Source of the DNA: Spizellomyces punctatus DAOM BR117
Taxonomy: Eukaryota > Chytridiomycota > Chytridiomycetes > Spizellomycetales > Spizellomycetaceae
Reading direction: 5' to 3'
Assembly: GCF_000182565.1 (NCBI RefSeq)
Contig: NW_015971540.1
Span: forward strand, 806,476-870,475
DNA length: 64,000 nt
This document shows positions 36,115 through 48,484 of the stretch, one piece after another (position 1 is the stretch's first letter; every line of letters starts with the position of its first letter). The notes beneath the pieces are model-generated. The model searched no databases, had not been told where the DNA came from, and saw only the letters and a program-made list of their open reading frames with translations. Both the position numbers and the translations under genes were made by a program.

Positions 36115-38313
36115 TTAAATCCCATAAAACGACAAAAATACGCAGTTACAGTCAGGCATACGCACTAGTAATTGCTCCACAGCCAGCACGACGGACACTT
36201 GTTCCAAAGGCGCCAAATCGACGGCCTTCAAGCCATCCTTTGCACCTTTTACGTGTGCGTGAACCCTCCGCGCTGTCTCTTCATCACTGTGAGTGGCAGC
36301 TTGAACGACCAGTAATCCGCTGTCAAACTGCCGGATTCGATATGGTAGCTGCAAGGTCTCAAACTGATTGCAGCATTTCCGCAAGTCCTGCGGTGAGATT
36401 AATGCTACGATAGACGAGATCCACACGTCAGGTTTGTTTCGACGAGAACCCCTCAGACCGACGTTCTTTAACGTACCGACCCCTCGGGCTCTATTGAACA
36501 AGCAATAGACATCGGTCAGGGCTATCATGCCACCGCCAGTGTGCTTCTTGAGGACTTTTTCCAGGAACTCGGCCAGCTGCCTCGCTAGTTCATTAATGTA
36601 CAAGTCACCAGCGGCTTCCCTGGAAATGATCAAGATATCCAGTCAAAACAAAGTCATCATGGTGGGAAAGTAAAACGCACGCTACCTTGTGACAGGACTG
36701 TGAATGCCCAAGTCTACAAGGTATGAACGGAAGGTAGCCATTGCCGACGAGTCATCTCCGCCAGCTGCGGCTCCTTGGGCAAGCTTTGTGCTGATAGACT
36801 CGGCAAGCTTGACCTATAAAGTGACTTAAGATAAGCTGGGCCCAGCGGAATATAATCATAGATGTTCATACCATATCTGCTGCCTTGGCCATCAAAGCGT
36901 TCAGGTCACTGAAGGCTTCATCAAGCGTATTCCCCATAAGTTGATTGGACTGTTCAACTGATCGCATGATGCTGGCTGCGGATTGTTCGAGTCAGCATGG
37001 TGATTGGATAACTGGAAATAGACGGCATACCAATGCCACCGACGTTTGGGCCCTGGGTAGGTTGAGAGATAACGGGTCTCGCTGGTACATCCTTGGGCGC
37101 GTCATTCTGGAAACGATAGGAACGTCATTGATTGCACTGACTGGCGAACACGGACCTGGCCTCCTTCTTACCTCCCAAGCGCGCGCGGAAACGGCTGACT
37201 TGAGAGCCTTTAGAAATTCAGACATTCCTCCCCCACGAAATGAAAGTTTTATCACAGCATAGTTTTCGCCGTCTTCGGCAGGTGACGAATTGCCGGAATC
37301 GGACGCCACGTCCTTGTGCATTTGGTTCTTGATACCCTTGTTCGGCTTTTCATTGTTCAAGTCATCTCTACAACTCAACGGAGGTGTAGATGTGGCAACT
37401 AATTGTGGGGAGTTGTCGTGTGCTTGTGGACGCTCCAAATCATTGGCGTGTTCTGTATCTGGCAGCAAAGCATCACATAGTTCACAATTTTTTAAATACG
37501 GGTGATTGAGGAATGTGCAGGCAGGGCAGCCTTTCTGCGGCCGTCGTGTTGGAGATACTGAAGCCGCACGGTTTGATGAACTGTGAGGTATTGCTTCTTT
37601 TGCTAGCGGCGGTGTCGCTGATTTCTGCAGGTTTGGATACGAGTAGGCGGAAGAGGCAGAGGATGAGGATGGGGGGACTTCTGAGGACCGCAATGATGGT
37701 TGTGGCTGTTCTCGCTTTGTCTGATGGACACCACAGAGTTCGCATTTCGAAATGGAGCTTGTATTTGAATGTTGACATATTTCACATATCCAAGTAGAAA
37801 CTTTGGCTGGAACGGGCGGTGGGGTATTGTGATTGACTGGGAGACTTGAATTCTCTAAAGGCTTCTTTGGTCGGTCAAGAAGAGGTGCCAATGATAATGT
37901 GATTTTCGGAGAGGAAGCCTTCCATATGCCACCCTGGGTACTAGACAGGTTAGACATGGTTTCAAAGGTTAAAGAAAACTGCCTGATTTTGCTCTACCTT
38001 TGAATCAACACTTTTGACGGCTGTCAAGGGCAGTTGCAGACCGTTTCCACGCGTCTCATCAACCCAAAGCAGTCGGTGTGTTGTTACAAAGGCAATACCC
38101 GTATCGAACTCGTGCAATCGTACCTTCCTAACAGATAGACATTCAGCTATCAGAAAGCATTGGTGGACCCTAACAGTAGCGCCCACTGAAAGGTTACTAC
38201 AATAATTACCCTTCGTAAAGTCCAACATCTTTTTGCATAACTGATATGGTCTCTTGTGAGGAGAGAATGGGACGGCCTGACGCCGTCAACTCGAGTTCCG
38301 AAAAGTGGTCCAT
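36115..38313 (-). CDS. VPS36: ESCRT-II subunit VPS36 with two NZF zinc fingers
   Basis: VPS36 links ESCRT-II to ubiquitinated cargo and membranes in multivesicular body sorting. The start is the ATG at 38313 (MDHFSELELTASGRPILS). A spliced first intron joins QKDVGLYEG to KVRLHEFDTGIAFVTTHRLL, the first half of the GLUE domain. Two Npl4-type zinc fingers (CEICQHSNTSSISKCELC and CPACTFLNHPYLKNCELC) with a long Ser/Pro linker are inserted, and the GLUE domain resumes with YAVIKLSFRGGGMSEFLKAL. The C-terminal winged-helix pair holds YINELARQLAEFLEKVLKKH, TDVYCLFNRARGVG and LPYRIRQFDSGLLVVQAA. The split GLUE with two NZF fingers follows the budding-yeast layout rather than the animal one. The last residues (MPDCNCVFLSFYGI) are not conserved, so the true 3' end could differ. 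Confidence 0.93.
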
Positions 38314-38378
38314 CAAGCGCAAGATCGTTTGCGTCGTCGGGCAAAACGTCAACACTTTCTGGCTGCGCGGTGAGCGCG

Positions 38379-38413
38379 ACTAAGCATGGCCTATGACTAA
38401 GCACTAAGCGTGG
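38379..38413. repeat. Three short direct repeats in the VPS36/CFD1 divergent promoter
   Basis: ACTAAGC occurs three times within 35 nt (starting near 38379, 38396 and 38403). The first and last are extended to ACTAAGCATGG and ACTAAGCGTGG. They lie midway between the divergent start codons at 38313 and 38500. Confidence 0.5.
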
Positions 38414-38499
38414 CACAGCTCCACCGATTGCTTTGTCAGATTATCTCAACCTGCATTTGAAGTGAGAGACTTCGTTTGTTGACTTTTTCCTCGTCGACC

Positions 38500-39498
38500 A
38501 TGGAGCGATCACCAGCGACTTCCAATCTTTCCCAAGTGAAGCACATTATTCTCGTTTTGTCGGGCAAAGGAGGCGTGGGAAAGAGTACGGTATCAACTGA
38601 GCTCGCCCTTTCCCTTGTCGAACTGGGGAAGAAAGTTGGTGTTCTCGATATTGACCTTACGGGTCCCAGCATTCCTCGTATGTTTGGGCTCGATGGACAA
38701 CAAGTACATCAAGCGTCGACAGGGTATGTTTGATAGTCACTTTATGGTATATGCTGTTTATTAACTTCAATGTGAACAGATGGATTCCAGTATATGCCGA
38801 CGAAACGAAACGCCTCGCGGTCATGTCGCTGGGTTTTTTGCTACAAAATAAAGACGATGCGGTAGTATGGAGAGGACCGAAGAAAACAGGTACTTGGCTA
38901 TGCTGCGTGTTCACGCTTCTATTATGGAACCTAACAACATGTATTCGTTAGCAATGATCAAGCAGTTTTTGGAAGATGTGGCGTGGGGCGAACTGGATTA
39001 TCTTCTGATAGATACACCACCAGGAACTTCTGATGAGCATATTTCGGTTGCCGAGAACTTGCGGCAGTATAATCCAGACGGAGCCGTTGTTGTAACAACA
39101 CCCCAAGCCGTTTCTCTCGCAGATGTGCGAAAAGAGTTAAATTTTTGTCGCAAAGTTAAGATTCCGGTTTTAGGCGTAGTAGAAAACATGAGTGGATTTG
39201 TGTGCCCGCATTGCGCGGTAAGTACCTAACCGAAGGAATAACTTTTTATGCCATCACCTTACACAGCGCCTGCCTTGCATAGGAATGTTCAGATTTGTTT
39301 TCAAAGGGCGGGGGTGAAGCAATGGCAGAGGAGTTCAAGGTGGATTTCCTAGGACGAGTACCCATTGATCCGACGTTGACGACATTGATCGAAGCCGAGG
39401 GTGGCAGCTTCGTCAATCGTTTCACTCAATCCTCCCTGTATCCGATATTTCAAAAGATTACGGAAAAGGTCACTGACAAGTGCGAATCTTCCTCGTAA
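38500..39498 (+). CDS. CFD1: Cytosolic Fe-S cluster assembly P-loop ATPase CFD1 (NUBP2)
   Basis: CFD1/NUBP2 forms the cytosolic iron-sulfur scaffold with NBP35. From the ATG at 38500: [20 protein letters not shown], deviant Walker [11 protein letters not shown], then [20 protein letters not shown], and [17 protein letters not shown] (Walker B). The C-terminal cysteine motif [16 protein letters not shown] carries the bridging Fe-S ligands. Absence of the N-terminal Cys-rich extension distinguishes it from NBP35. Three introns (one ends at the CAG-like TTAG before CAATGATCAAG). About 270 residues, the normal length. The TAA is at 39496-39498. Divergent from VPS36 with 186 bp between starts; convergent with the DEAD-box helicase. 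Confidence 0.96.
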
Positions 39499-39742
39499 TG
39501 CGATACATTGTTCGCCTTAGTTTGAGAGTATTGGAAGTATTCGTATTCATGATCATAGTCGTGGGTAGAGGTACATGGTAGCTACAACACCTATTGCATT
39601 TTGATGGACGGACCAACCCGAGGCAATGTAACAACCATTCAGCTCCAGAGTTTACCCGACTTGAATTGTTTACTGGTCTGATGTTTCAATGTATTTACAG
39701 CAATATATAGATGACAGAAAATTAAATAAAAAGCAGCTTCGT

Positions 39743-41704
39743 CTATGTCAGGACCGTCTTTCTTTTAACAGCCTGTTCAATCATCATCGCCAGTTTCCGA
39801 TCTTTCTTTGCGATGATGCTTGTCGCACGTCCCTTCGCACCATTTCGTGCAGTTCTCCCCACCCGGTGCAGATAGTCGATGGCTGTCTGTGGAAAGTCAT
39901 ATAAAATCACATGTCCAACATTTGTCGTATCTAGCCCGCGTGATGCTATATCGGTGGCGACTGCAATCATAGGTTTGCCGACATGGTCACCTTCTTCGTC
40001 CCCCTTTGACGGAGCTTGAGCAAATCGTGCCAAAGCCTTGGTCCTCTCCTTCACATCAACGGTGCTAGATATATCGACAGCATCATACTCCTTTCTCCTC
40101 AGGAAATCCGCCAGGTCCCCGCAGCTTCGTCTGGTATTACAGAAAATGATGATTCGACTATCATCAACCACTGCCCGCTTCAATACATCCAAACACATTT
40201 GTTGCTTTGTGGTTGAACCATCAATCCGTAAGAACGCCTGGCGCAGCCGCGGTAAAGTTCTGTGCAACGATGGCGTGGTGATACGCGTGATGTTGGGGAA
40301 GTCGCGATCTAAGATCCGTACTACTGTGCGCGGTAAAGTAGCGGAAACAAAGACGAATTGACACGGCCGTTTCAGCTCCGATGCAAACGCTCGTGCCGGT
40401 GCCAATACTTTCTTTAGCTCTGAACCAAAACCCTCATCGAACATAGTGTCTGCCTCATCTACCACCACATGCCTAGTTTGTGAAAGAGAAACCCCTTCAG
40501 ATTCCATAAGATGTATTAGCGCTCCAGGTGTCGTAATGAGAACATCTACTGGTGCGGTGGCGACCATTGACTCTGACACGTGTCGCGGAATGGCAGAATG
40601 CACCCCAACAACTCGCAAACGAGCGATATGGCTTATTTCCTTTGCTATTTTGGTGACTTGTCCAACCAGCTCTCGTGACGGTACGATCACAACGGCCCTT
40701 GGTCTACGAATCTTGCGGATGGATGATAAACCCGAGGTGGCACTCACTGTCCTTCCATCTGCCGTAATTGCCTCGATAATATCTACGGAAGACTCTCTTT
40801 GACTTTTGTCTGCCAATGCCGAATCCTCCTCTTCTTGTTTTAACTGATTCATCACAGGTACGAGGTACGCCAAGGTTTTTCCACTACCAGTTTCCGCGGC
40901 GCATAAAATAGGATTATAAGGGTTCTCCAATGCTTGCGGAATGCAGAGAGCTTGCACCTCGGTAGGTCGAACATGCCCAAGGCCTTCCGTAAGGGCTTTT
41001 ACAATTTCTGGGCGCAGGCCCATCGTTTCAAACCGACTTTGGCGAATGCGGTCCTTAAGAACAGCTAATGATTCTGGCCGGGCAGTGTCGTATTGTGTAC
41101 TCGCGAGAGCAAATTTGGCCGTATGGCGAGCCACCTTTGCGGCCTCCTCCTCTTTGGCGAGCTGTGCTCGTTTGCTTTGAGCAGTTTCTATGCGTCGTCG
41201 TGGGCCAGGTGTTCGCCGGCCCACTTGCACAGCAGTTGCTTGACGTTCTCCAATTTTTCCGCCACTCTTAACCTCAGGCTTTGGCGGTTTTTTAGCGGCA
41301 GCTTGCTTTGGTTGGCCGTGTTTAAAAGTGGCTAATCGTAGTCGTGGGGGGAGTGCAAGTCCGGGGATTCTAGTCTGCTTTCCTGCTCTCTTTCTTTTCG
41401 CTGTCTTGGCTGTTTTGCCCTTACCCTTACCGATTCCACCTAGTTTCTTTTGCCGTGGATACTTTGTTGAAAAGGTGAATTGATTCGAGGAACGGGTGGA
41501 TCCTGTACCATAACTACGAGCAGGAACCAAGAAGGAAAACTGTAAACACAGGCATTGACCATGATGAAAGTCCAACTGTCTGGATGCACGCTGCAGTGCA
41601 ATCTTATTAGCCAGTGGACGTACGCAGGCTCGGCCTGCTGTCGATAGTGTTGCCCGGAGCATAGTGAGGCAGATGAATGCAGGAAACGAGGATCGCTGGT
41701 CCAT
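39743..41704 (-). CDS. Mitochondrial-type DEAD-box RNA helicase (MRH4/DDX28-like)
   Basis: A 653-residue ATP-dependent RNA helicase in a single exon from the ATG at 41704; a second Met (MLRATLSTAGRACVRPLANK) could be the real start of the targeting peptide. The Arg/Ser-rich, acid-poor N-terminus suggests import into mitochondria. Motifs in order: Q-like region (HVRPTEVQALCIPQAL), I AAETGSGKT, Ia VPSRELVGQ, Ib TTPG, II VDEADTMFDEG, III SATLP, IV IIFCNT, V ATDIASRGLD, VI HRVGRTARNG. The basic linker before the core is Lys-rich. MRH4 in yeast helps assemble the mitochondrial large ribosomal subunit, and that role is inferred here. It stands out as a long intronless gene among intron-rich neighbours. 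Confidence 0.88.
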   Translation of the reverse strand: MDQRSSFPAFICLTMLRATLSTAGRACVRPLANKIALQRASRQLDFHHGQCLCLQFSFLVPARSYGTGSTRSSNQFTFSTKYPRQKKLGGIGKGKGKTAKTAKRKRAGKQTRIPGLALPPRLRLATFKHGQPKQAAAKKPPKPEVKSGGKIGERQATAVQVGRRTPGPRRRIETAQSKRAQLAKEEEAAKVARHTAKFALASTQYDTARPESLAVLKDRIRQSRFETMGLRPEIVKALTEGLGHVRPTEVQALCIPQALENPYNPILCAAETGSGKTLAYLVPVMNQLKQEEEDSALADKSQRESSVDIIEAITADGRTVSATSGLSSIRKIRRPRAVVIVPSRELVGQVTKIAKEISHIARLRVVGVHSAIPRHVSESMVATAPVDVLITTPGALIHLMESEGVSLSQTRHVVVDEADTMFDEGFGSELKKVLAPARAFASELKRPCQFVFVSATLPRTVVRILDRDFPNITRITTPSLHRTLPRLRQAFLRIDGSTTKQQMCLDVLKRAVVDDSRIIIFCNTRRSCGDLADFLRRKEYDAVDISSTVDVKERTKALARFAQAPSKGDEEGDHVGKPMIAVATDIASRGLDTTNVGHVILYDFPQTAIDYLHRVGRTARNGAKGRATSIIAKKDRKLAMMIEQAVKRKTVLT

Positions 41705-41731
41705 TGGAAACTTGTTCTTGCTTTAGCTGTT

Positions 41732-41745
41732 ATTGCCATGGCAGC
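41732..41745. promoter_or_regulatory. RFX X-box-like palindrome near the helicase start
   Basis: ATTGCCATGGCAGC contains the 10-bp palindrome TGCCATGGCA. It matches 12 of 14 positions of the X-box consensus GTTGCCATGGCAAC. It lies 28 nt upstream of the helicase ATG and about 240 nt upstream of VPS26. Confidence 0.3.
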
Positions 41746-41981
41746 AAGCTGTGTCACCAATGAGTAACAGCGACAGCAGGCATCGCCGCCGTCAACAGTT
41801 TTTGGGACCCATCTGCAAAACCCTTCTTTCCCATTTGCAACTGTTTTGTTGCACTGCTACCTTCCCGAGTTTTGGTTATTTCGCTACCTCACAAATTACT
41901 TCGCGCTCCCAAATATATATCATAAACCTTGAACCGACCAACATCAAACTACTCGGGCAGACCGTGTAACCATCTTGGAAA

Positions 41982-43502
41982 ATGGCGGTGAGTGATGAGG
42001 CATCGAACCAGCGCAACAACTACCCTAGCTTAGAGCCGACCAGGTTCTGACGTATTATTTGACATTTTGTTTCATAGAGCTTATTTGGACTGGGCTCTTC
42101 TGCCGACATTGAGGTCGTTTTAAATGATGAGGATAAGCGAAAACTTGTCGAAGTAAAGGTGGATAAGGACAAGAAAGCAAAGTATCCTCTGTATTTCGAT
42201 GGTGAATCGGTTAGCGGGAAGGTATTGAATGGAAGTGATACAGTCCCTTGATCTACTTTTCACACATACATCAATGCCGTAGGTACAGATCCGCGTTCGG
42301 GACGGCAAGAAGGTGGAACATCAAGGAATAAAAATCGAATGGGTCGGGCATATAGGTACGATCTTGCTACTTTGTGGCTGTTGTGGGGTTCTTGCTATCC
42401 TCCATCACCTCTAACAGCCTTGGAATACAGAATTATTCTATGACAGAGGAAATCACTATGAGTTCTCATCTCTGGCACAAGAATTAGCTGCTCCTGGAGA
42501 GCTACGGTCGAGCGCAACATATGATTTCGAGTTCAAAAATGTAGAAAAGCAGTATGAAAGCTACTTTGGGATTAATGTGAAACTAAGGTCGATCATTTTC
42601 ATCAATCAACATCATTAATGATTGGGACCTGACAAAAACTGAAAATTCCGCCAGGTACTTTGTCAGGGTGACCGTGTCTCGCCGTCTCTCCGATATCATA
42701 AAAGAGAAGGATGTTTGGGTATATTCCTACCGAATGCCACCCGAAGTGAACAATTCGATTAAGATGGAGGTCGGCATCGAAGATTGCCTTCATATTGAAT
42801 TTGAATATAATAAATCCAAGTGAGTGTATGGACTTCAGACAAGATTCATCCACTTGTATTGCTGACTATATCATCCTTGTGAAGGTACCACCTGCGGGAT
42901 GTCATCGTTGGCAAGATTTATTTCTTATTGGTTCGAATTAAGATAAAGTACATGGAATTGTCCATCATTCGACGGGAAACCACAGGCGCAGGTACTGCGG
43001 TTTGGATATCGCCAGTTTGTTTGCGTGTCTATAACTCTAGTCAACTCAGCACCAAATCAGTACAATGAAAGCGAAACAGTCACCAAGTTTGAGATTATGG
43101 ACGGTGCTCCAGTGAGAGGTGTGTTACTTTCGCAGATCCGAAAGAGTTGTCAAGGCTTACTAATTGTATCATGCATTTCTCAGGCGAAACGATTCCCATT
43201 CGACTTTTTCTGAGCGGATTTGAACTAACACCGACATACCGAGATGTAAATAAAAAGTTCTCAACGCGATATTACCTGAACTTGGTTCTGGTAGACGAGG
43301 AGAACCGAAGATATTTCAAGCAACAAGAGGTGCGTATGCAGATCTCGCGTCTGAGCCAGGATCGTTTCCTCATTGCTCGTTTCTGTTACTTTTAAGATTA
43401 CGCTCTATCGACTAAAGGGTAAATATTGCAATTTGGATTATGTTTGCTATTTGATTCTCATCATCGTTCACGCTTTGGAATGCAGAGGATTCAGAAGAGT
43501 AA
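41982..43502 (+). CDS. VPS26: Retromer subunit VPS26
   Basis: Arrestin-like subunit of retromer, which returns cargo from endosomes to the Golgi or plasma membrane. The first exon encodes only Met-Ala (ATG at 41982, then GTGAGT). It is followed by SLFGLGSSADIEVVLNDEDK, YPLYFDGESVSGKVQIRVRD, KVEHQGIKIEWVGHIELFYD, YHLRDVIVGKIYFLLVRIKI, ETVTKFEIMDGAPVRGETIP, and IRLFLSGFELTPTYRDVNKK. It ends NRRYFKQQEITLYRLKEDSE before the TAA at 43500-43502. All conserved VPS26 blocks are present and the C-terminal tail is short. At least seven introns. A longer open frame continuing past the stop is not supported by family length. Confidence 0.97.
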
Positions 43503-43802
43503 GTGTTACTGGGTTTGTATGCAATATCTCGGGAGTTTCTGATATTGAACTCTCAACCAGGCAAAACGAGATTGCCGGGGGCGCATCAGCAGCGGGGCTA
43601 AGCACGTACACGGGACGACGATAGCCGTTCAAATCCCTTCCGTGGTCATAATTACTGCCTCCATGGAGCCAGATAGACATTTTAATGTGATCCGCTTCGC
43701 CCAGCAATTCGCGCTCATTAAATCAGATCCCGTGCACAGCGAGATTCTTAATGGTGATAATCGTTATGGAATAACGCAAAGAAGGGGCGATCTTGTGTAT
43801 CC
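43503..43802. other. Convergent 3' spacer between VPS26 and ATE1
   Basis: 300 nt between two convergent stop codons. Frames cross it on both strands, but none has family support. It should contain both 3' UTRs and polyadenylation sites. No repeat seen. Confidence 0.4.
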
Positions 43803-45686
<1,884 letters not shown>

Positions 45687-45806
45687 CTATTTTGGTGATG
45701 AAAGAGAATTCCTTTGAGAGGCAACAGACCGCGTCGTGTCAGCAAAACTCTGGGGCGATATACAAATGTAATGAACTTTTTTATTTACAACGGACATCCA
45801 AAAAGT

Positions 45807-47364
45807 CTATCCACCTGTATAAGTGAGATTTTCTACCTGATTTCCCACTTTCAACGTAACATATGCATCAGTACCATATCCATCCATTGAGCACACCTCA
45901 ATATCCCCTCCCCAATAATTTGCATAGACCTTGCTCATGGGCAAACCCAACCCAAGCTTTAAACCGGTCGGAACTACATGATGCTCTGACTCTTCCACCT
46001 TTGCAGCAAGCCGCGGAACGTGAGCAAAATTTAGAAACTTGCGTTTTGACGGATGGGAATAGGACCATAGATGTGACAGTGCATCGCGCCGGATACCGCC
46101 ACCTTGGTCCGAGATACGGAAGGTGATCAGAGAGTCGGCGGATCCAATCGTGGCGCGGATGGAGGGCAGCTTTGTAACTGCGTCTGCTGTTGATGATGAT
46201 GAGGGTACAGAGGAAGAAGTGTACGACGACGATGGCCCTGTCATGTCAAGATGTTCGGGTGTTGGTATCATGGGATCTCTTGCAGTCCCTCGCACGTTTC
46301 TCAATGCTGCATTGGCAGCCCACGCCTCCCCCAACCGTGGTGCATTACCTGAACTTGTTCTATAAGGTCTTGTATCGTCTTCTCGGTGTAATTCGGGCTC
46401 CGCTCCAGAGTCTTTGGTGGCTTGCACGAGAACTTCCGGAGCATGTTTTTCCAAGGTGGCCCACATACTGTTCTTGAGCAGCTCGAAAATGATGTACTCG
46501 ATCTGATCTGGGATGTACGTAAACGTGGCGTCCAAGTGGCCATCCACCGCTACCTCCGGGGGTGTGACACCAAAAGCCTCCTCGAAAACTCTACTCGCCA
46601 GATTTGAGCACCTTTGCACAACATCTTGAGCTCTACATCTCGTATTGACAATTCCAATGTAGTGCGGTTCTTGACTTTCCCGTCCGTCAAATACTGCAGA
46701 CAAAGTGATGTGTTGTTCCGCAAGGACCCGTCGCCCTATCCGTGATCTCAGCATTTCATTCATGAATCGATCTGCTTCACGTGCAGCAAGATGCACTCCC
46801 GATTCCGCTACCCCCATAGCCAGCCGAGGGATGGCGACCAGATGAGTGTCCAACATATGCTCGACAGTATCGCAAAACTCCCGGTTTTGTTCTAGCGTGG
46901 TGATTTGCGGGATAGATCGGAATGTCTCGAACGCCTCCCAGTAAAGCTTATATATGTGTTCGATGTGAGGATTCGTACCGACAATGAATGGTAGATGCTG
47001 AAAGTCGCTATAACCAAGGCATCACAAATTGAGTATGGGATCCTCACTAGAAAGTGGTAGATGGATCACTTTACGATATGAATACTTACAAGATCCGATG
47101 TGCCAATCTCACAGGCAACTCCGCCCGGACATAGTTGGCACTCTTCAACAGCTTTTCCTCCGTCAAAGTGCGTCCAAACACTGTCAGTTGCCGCAGTGTC
47201 ACGCGTTTCGTCTCTTGCGATGCATATTGCTCCAAGATTCTATTGTGATAGAAATTGGGTTGAGAGGTATATCTCCGCCTTCTTGGTGAGCTGACATTTT
47301 GCTTGGATGCAGCACATGGACAGCGCCTCCCCAGTAGGAACGCATGCGGTGTCTTGTCCAGCAT
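45807..47364 (-). CDS. Mitochondrial pyruvate/branched-chain dehydrogenase kinase
   Basis: Member of the PDK/BCKDK family of mitochondrial protein kinases, which switch off pyruvate or branched-chain 2-oxoacid dehydrogenase by Ser phosphorylation. The ATG at 47364 begins with an Arg-rich presequence (MLDKTPHAFLLGRRCPC). Then LTVFGRTLTEEKLLKSANYV, RAELPVRLAHRI and the helical domain LEQNREFCDTVEHMLDTHLV. The GHKL ATPase boxes follow: N box IIFELLKNSMWATLEKHA, G1 ISDQGGGIRRDAL, and G2 LGLGLPMSKVYANYWGGDIE. About 85 residues of Ser/Thr/Pro-rich sequence are inserted between the N box and G1 box, which recalls yeast Pkp2. Whether the substrate is pyruvate or branched-chain dehydrogenase cannot be decided from sequence. 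Three introns near the 5' end; the last exon is long. Confidence 0.92.
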
Positions 47365-47628
47365 TCGGGCAACTGCGAACGGGGGTGTGGAGGAAATATC
47401 GCTGGGATGACGCTTTAATTGGAAGTACTTGCTGGGTGAAAGGTCCTTTACCCCCTGATAGGTTTCTTCATATGCCTCGTAGGGACGGTGACGGCAAGAG
47501 TAGATTGGCAGATACTAAAATTGAGGAGATGGCAAGATGGAAATCGTCGTCCTTTCCAACCAACTTGATCATGTGATAAGATCAAGATGAGATACGGCCA
47601 CTTGCTGCGCAGCTGAGTCATCCACGAC

Positions 47629-48373
47629 ATGAACAATCTACAAAATAAACAAACGGAAATTCCTGCGACATTTCCTTCCTTGTATCGTCTGTCACAAAGG
47701 GAAACTCCTTTGTCGCCAGAGGCCCTGGCGGATCTCCAGCAGGTAAACCATCAGTTTTGTTCCGTTTTGTCAAAAAGGGATGTCGGTTGGGTGTTGCGTG
47801 AAGCGCAGTTGTAACCGCCCATGTTCAGGTATTTCGAAGAGCAGACAAGGGCCATAAAGGATGGCTATCCAAAGATGACTTTAAGGTTGCTATGGTCGGT
47901 TTGTTGGGATATAAACCGTCAAAGGTATGGTAAATCAATGGTTTCTTTGCAAGATAGTGCTAGATCTATATTCCGCTCCTCAGTTCGAGTTAGAACGCGC
48001 TAGGAGCAATGTCAACTTTGAAAAGCACGGTAATTGACTGCTGTGACATCGAGTCATGAAACGGATTCGCTTAACGCTTTCTCTCAAAAATAAAATAATA
48101 ATTGGAAAAGAAATGACATTGGAAAGATTTATCAGCCTGCGGCGGAACTCCTCATCAACCGATCTAGATGAAACCATTCGTCAATGCTTTCTTACAGCCG
48201 ACATTAGCTGTCATGGATATATCTCCCGATCGGACCTGCATTCCATCTTCTCTCAAGTCGCTCCTTCGATCCCCACTCACGTCATCGATGATGCCTTTGC
48301 TGTAGTAGATATGGATGGCGATGGAAAAGTGGGGTACCGGGACTTTGAAAAGTTGATGAAATATGAGTGCTAG
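47629..48373 (+). CDS. EFCAB11: EF-hand protein, EFCAB11-like
   Basis: Four-EF-hand calcium-binding protein most like vertebrate EFCAB11. From the ATG at 47629 (MNNLQNKQTEIPATFPSLYR) it goes through VFRRADKGHKGWLSKDDFKV and AMVGLLGYKPSK. The LLGYKPSK block is nearly identical to that of animal EFCAB11. Then comes a degenerate middle pair (LERFISLRRN; CFLTADISCHGYISRSDLHS) followed by IFSQVAPSIP. The last hand is canonical (DMDGDGKVGYRDF). The TAG is at 48371-48373. EF1 and EF4 keep loop acids; EF2 and EF3 look weak. Three introns. The function of EFCAB11 is poorly known; its distribution in organisms with cilia fits the flagellar theme but this is inference. Divergent from the kinase gene. 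Confidence 0.85.
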
Positions 48374-48484
48374 GTTTTTGTTTTTAAATAATTGAGCTAC
48401 AGCAAGGCAAAAAAAAATTGACAAAGACCGAGATCCTAGCAGATAGTCAAGCTGGGTGGAGATGTCAGCGCTAACCATTCTACT

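Noticed and set aside
43373-43624. Frame extending past the VPS26 stop
   Set aside because: VPS26 ends after a spliced GAG GAT TCA GAA GAG TAA; the extension has no family match.
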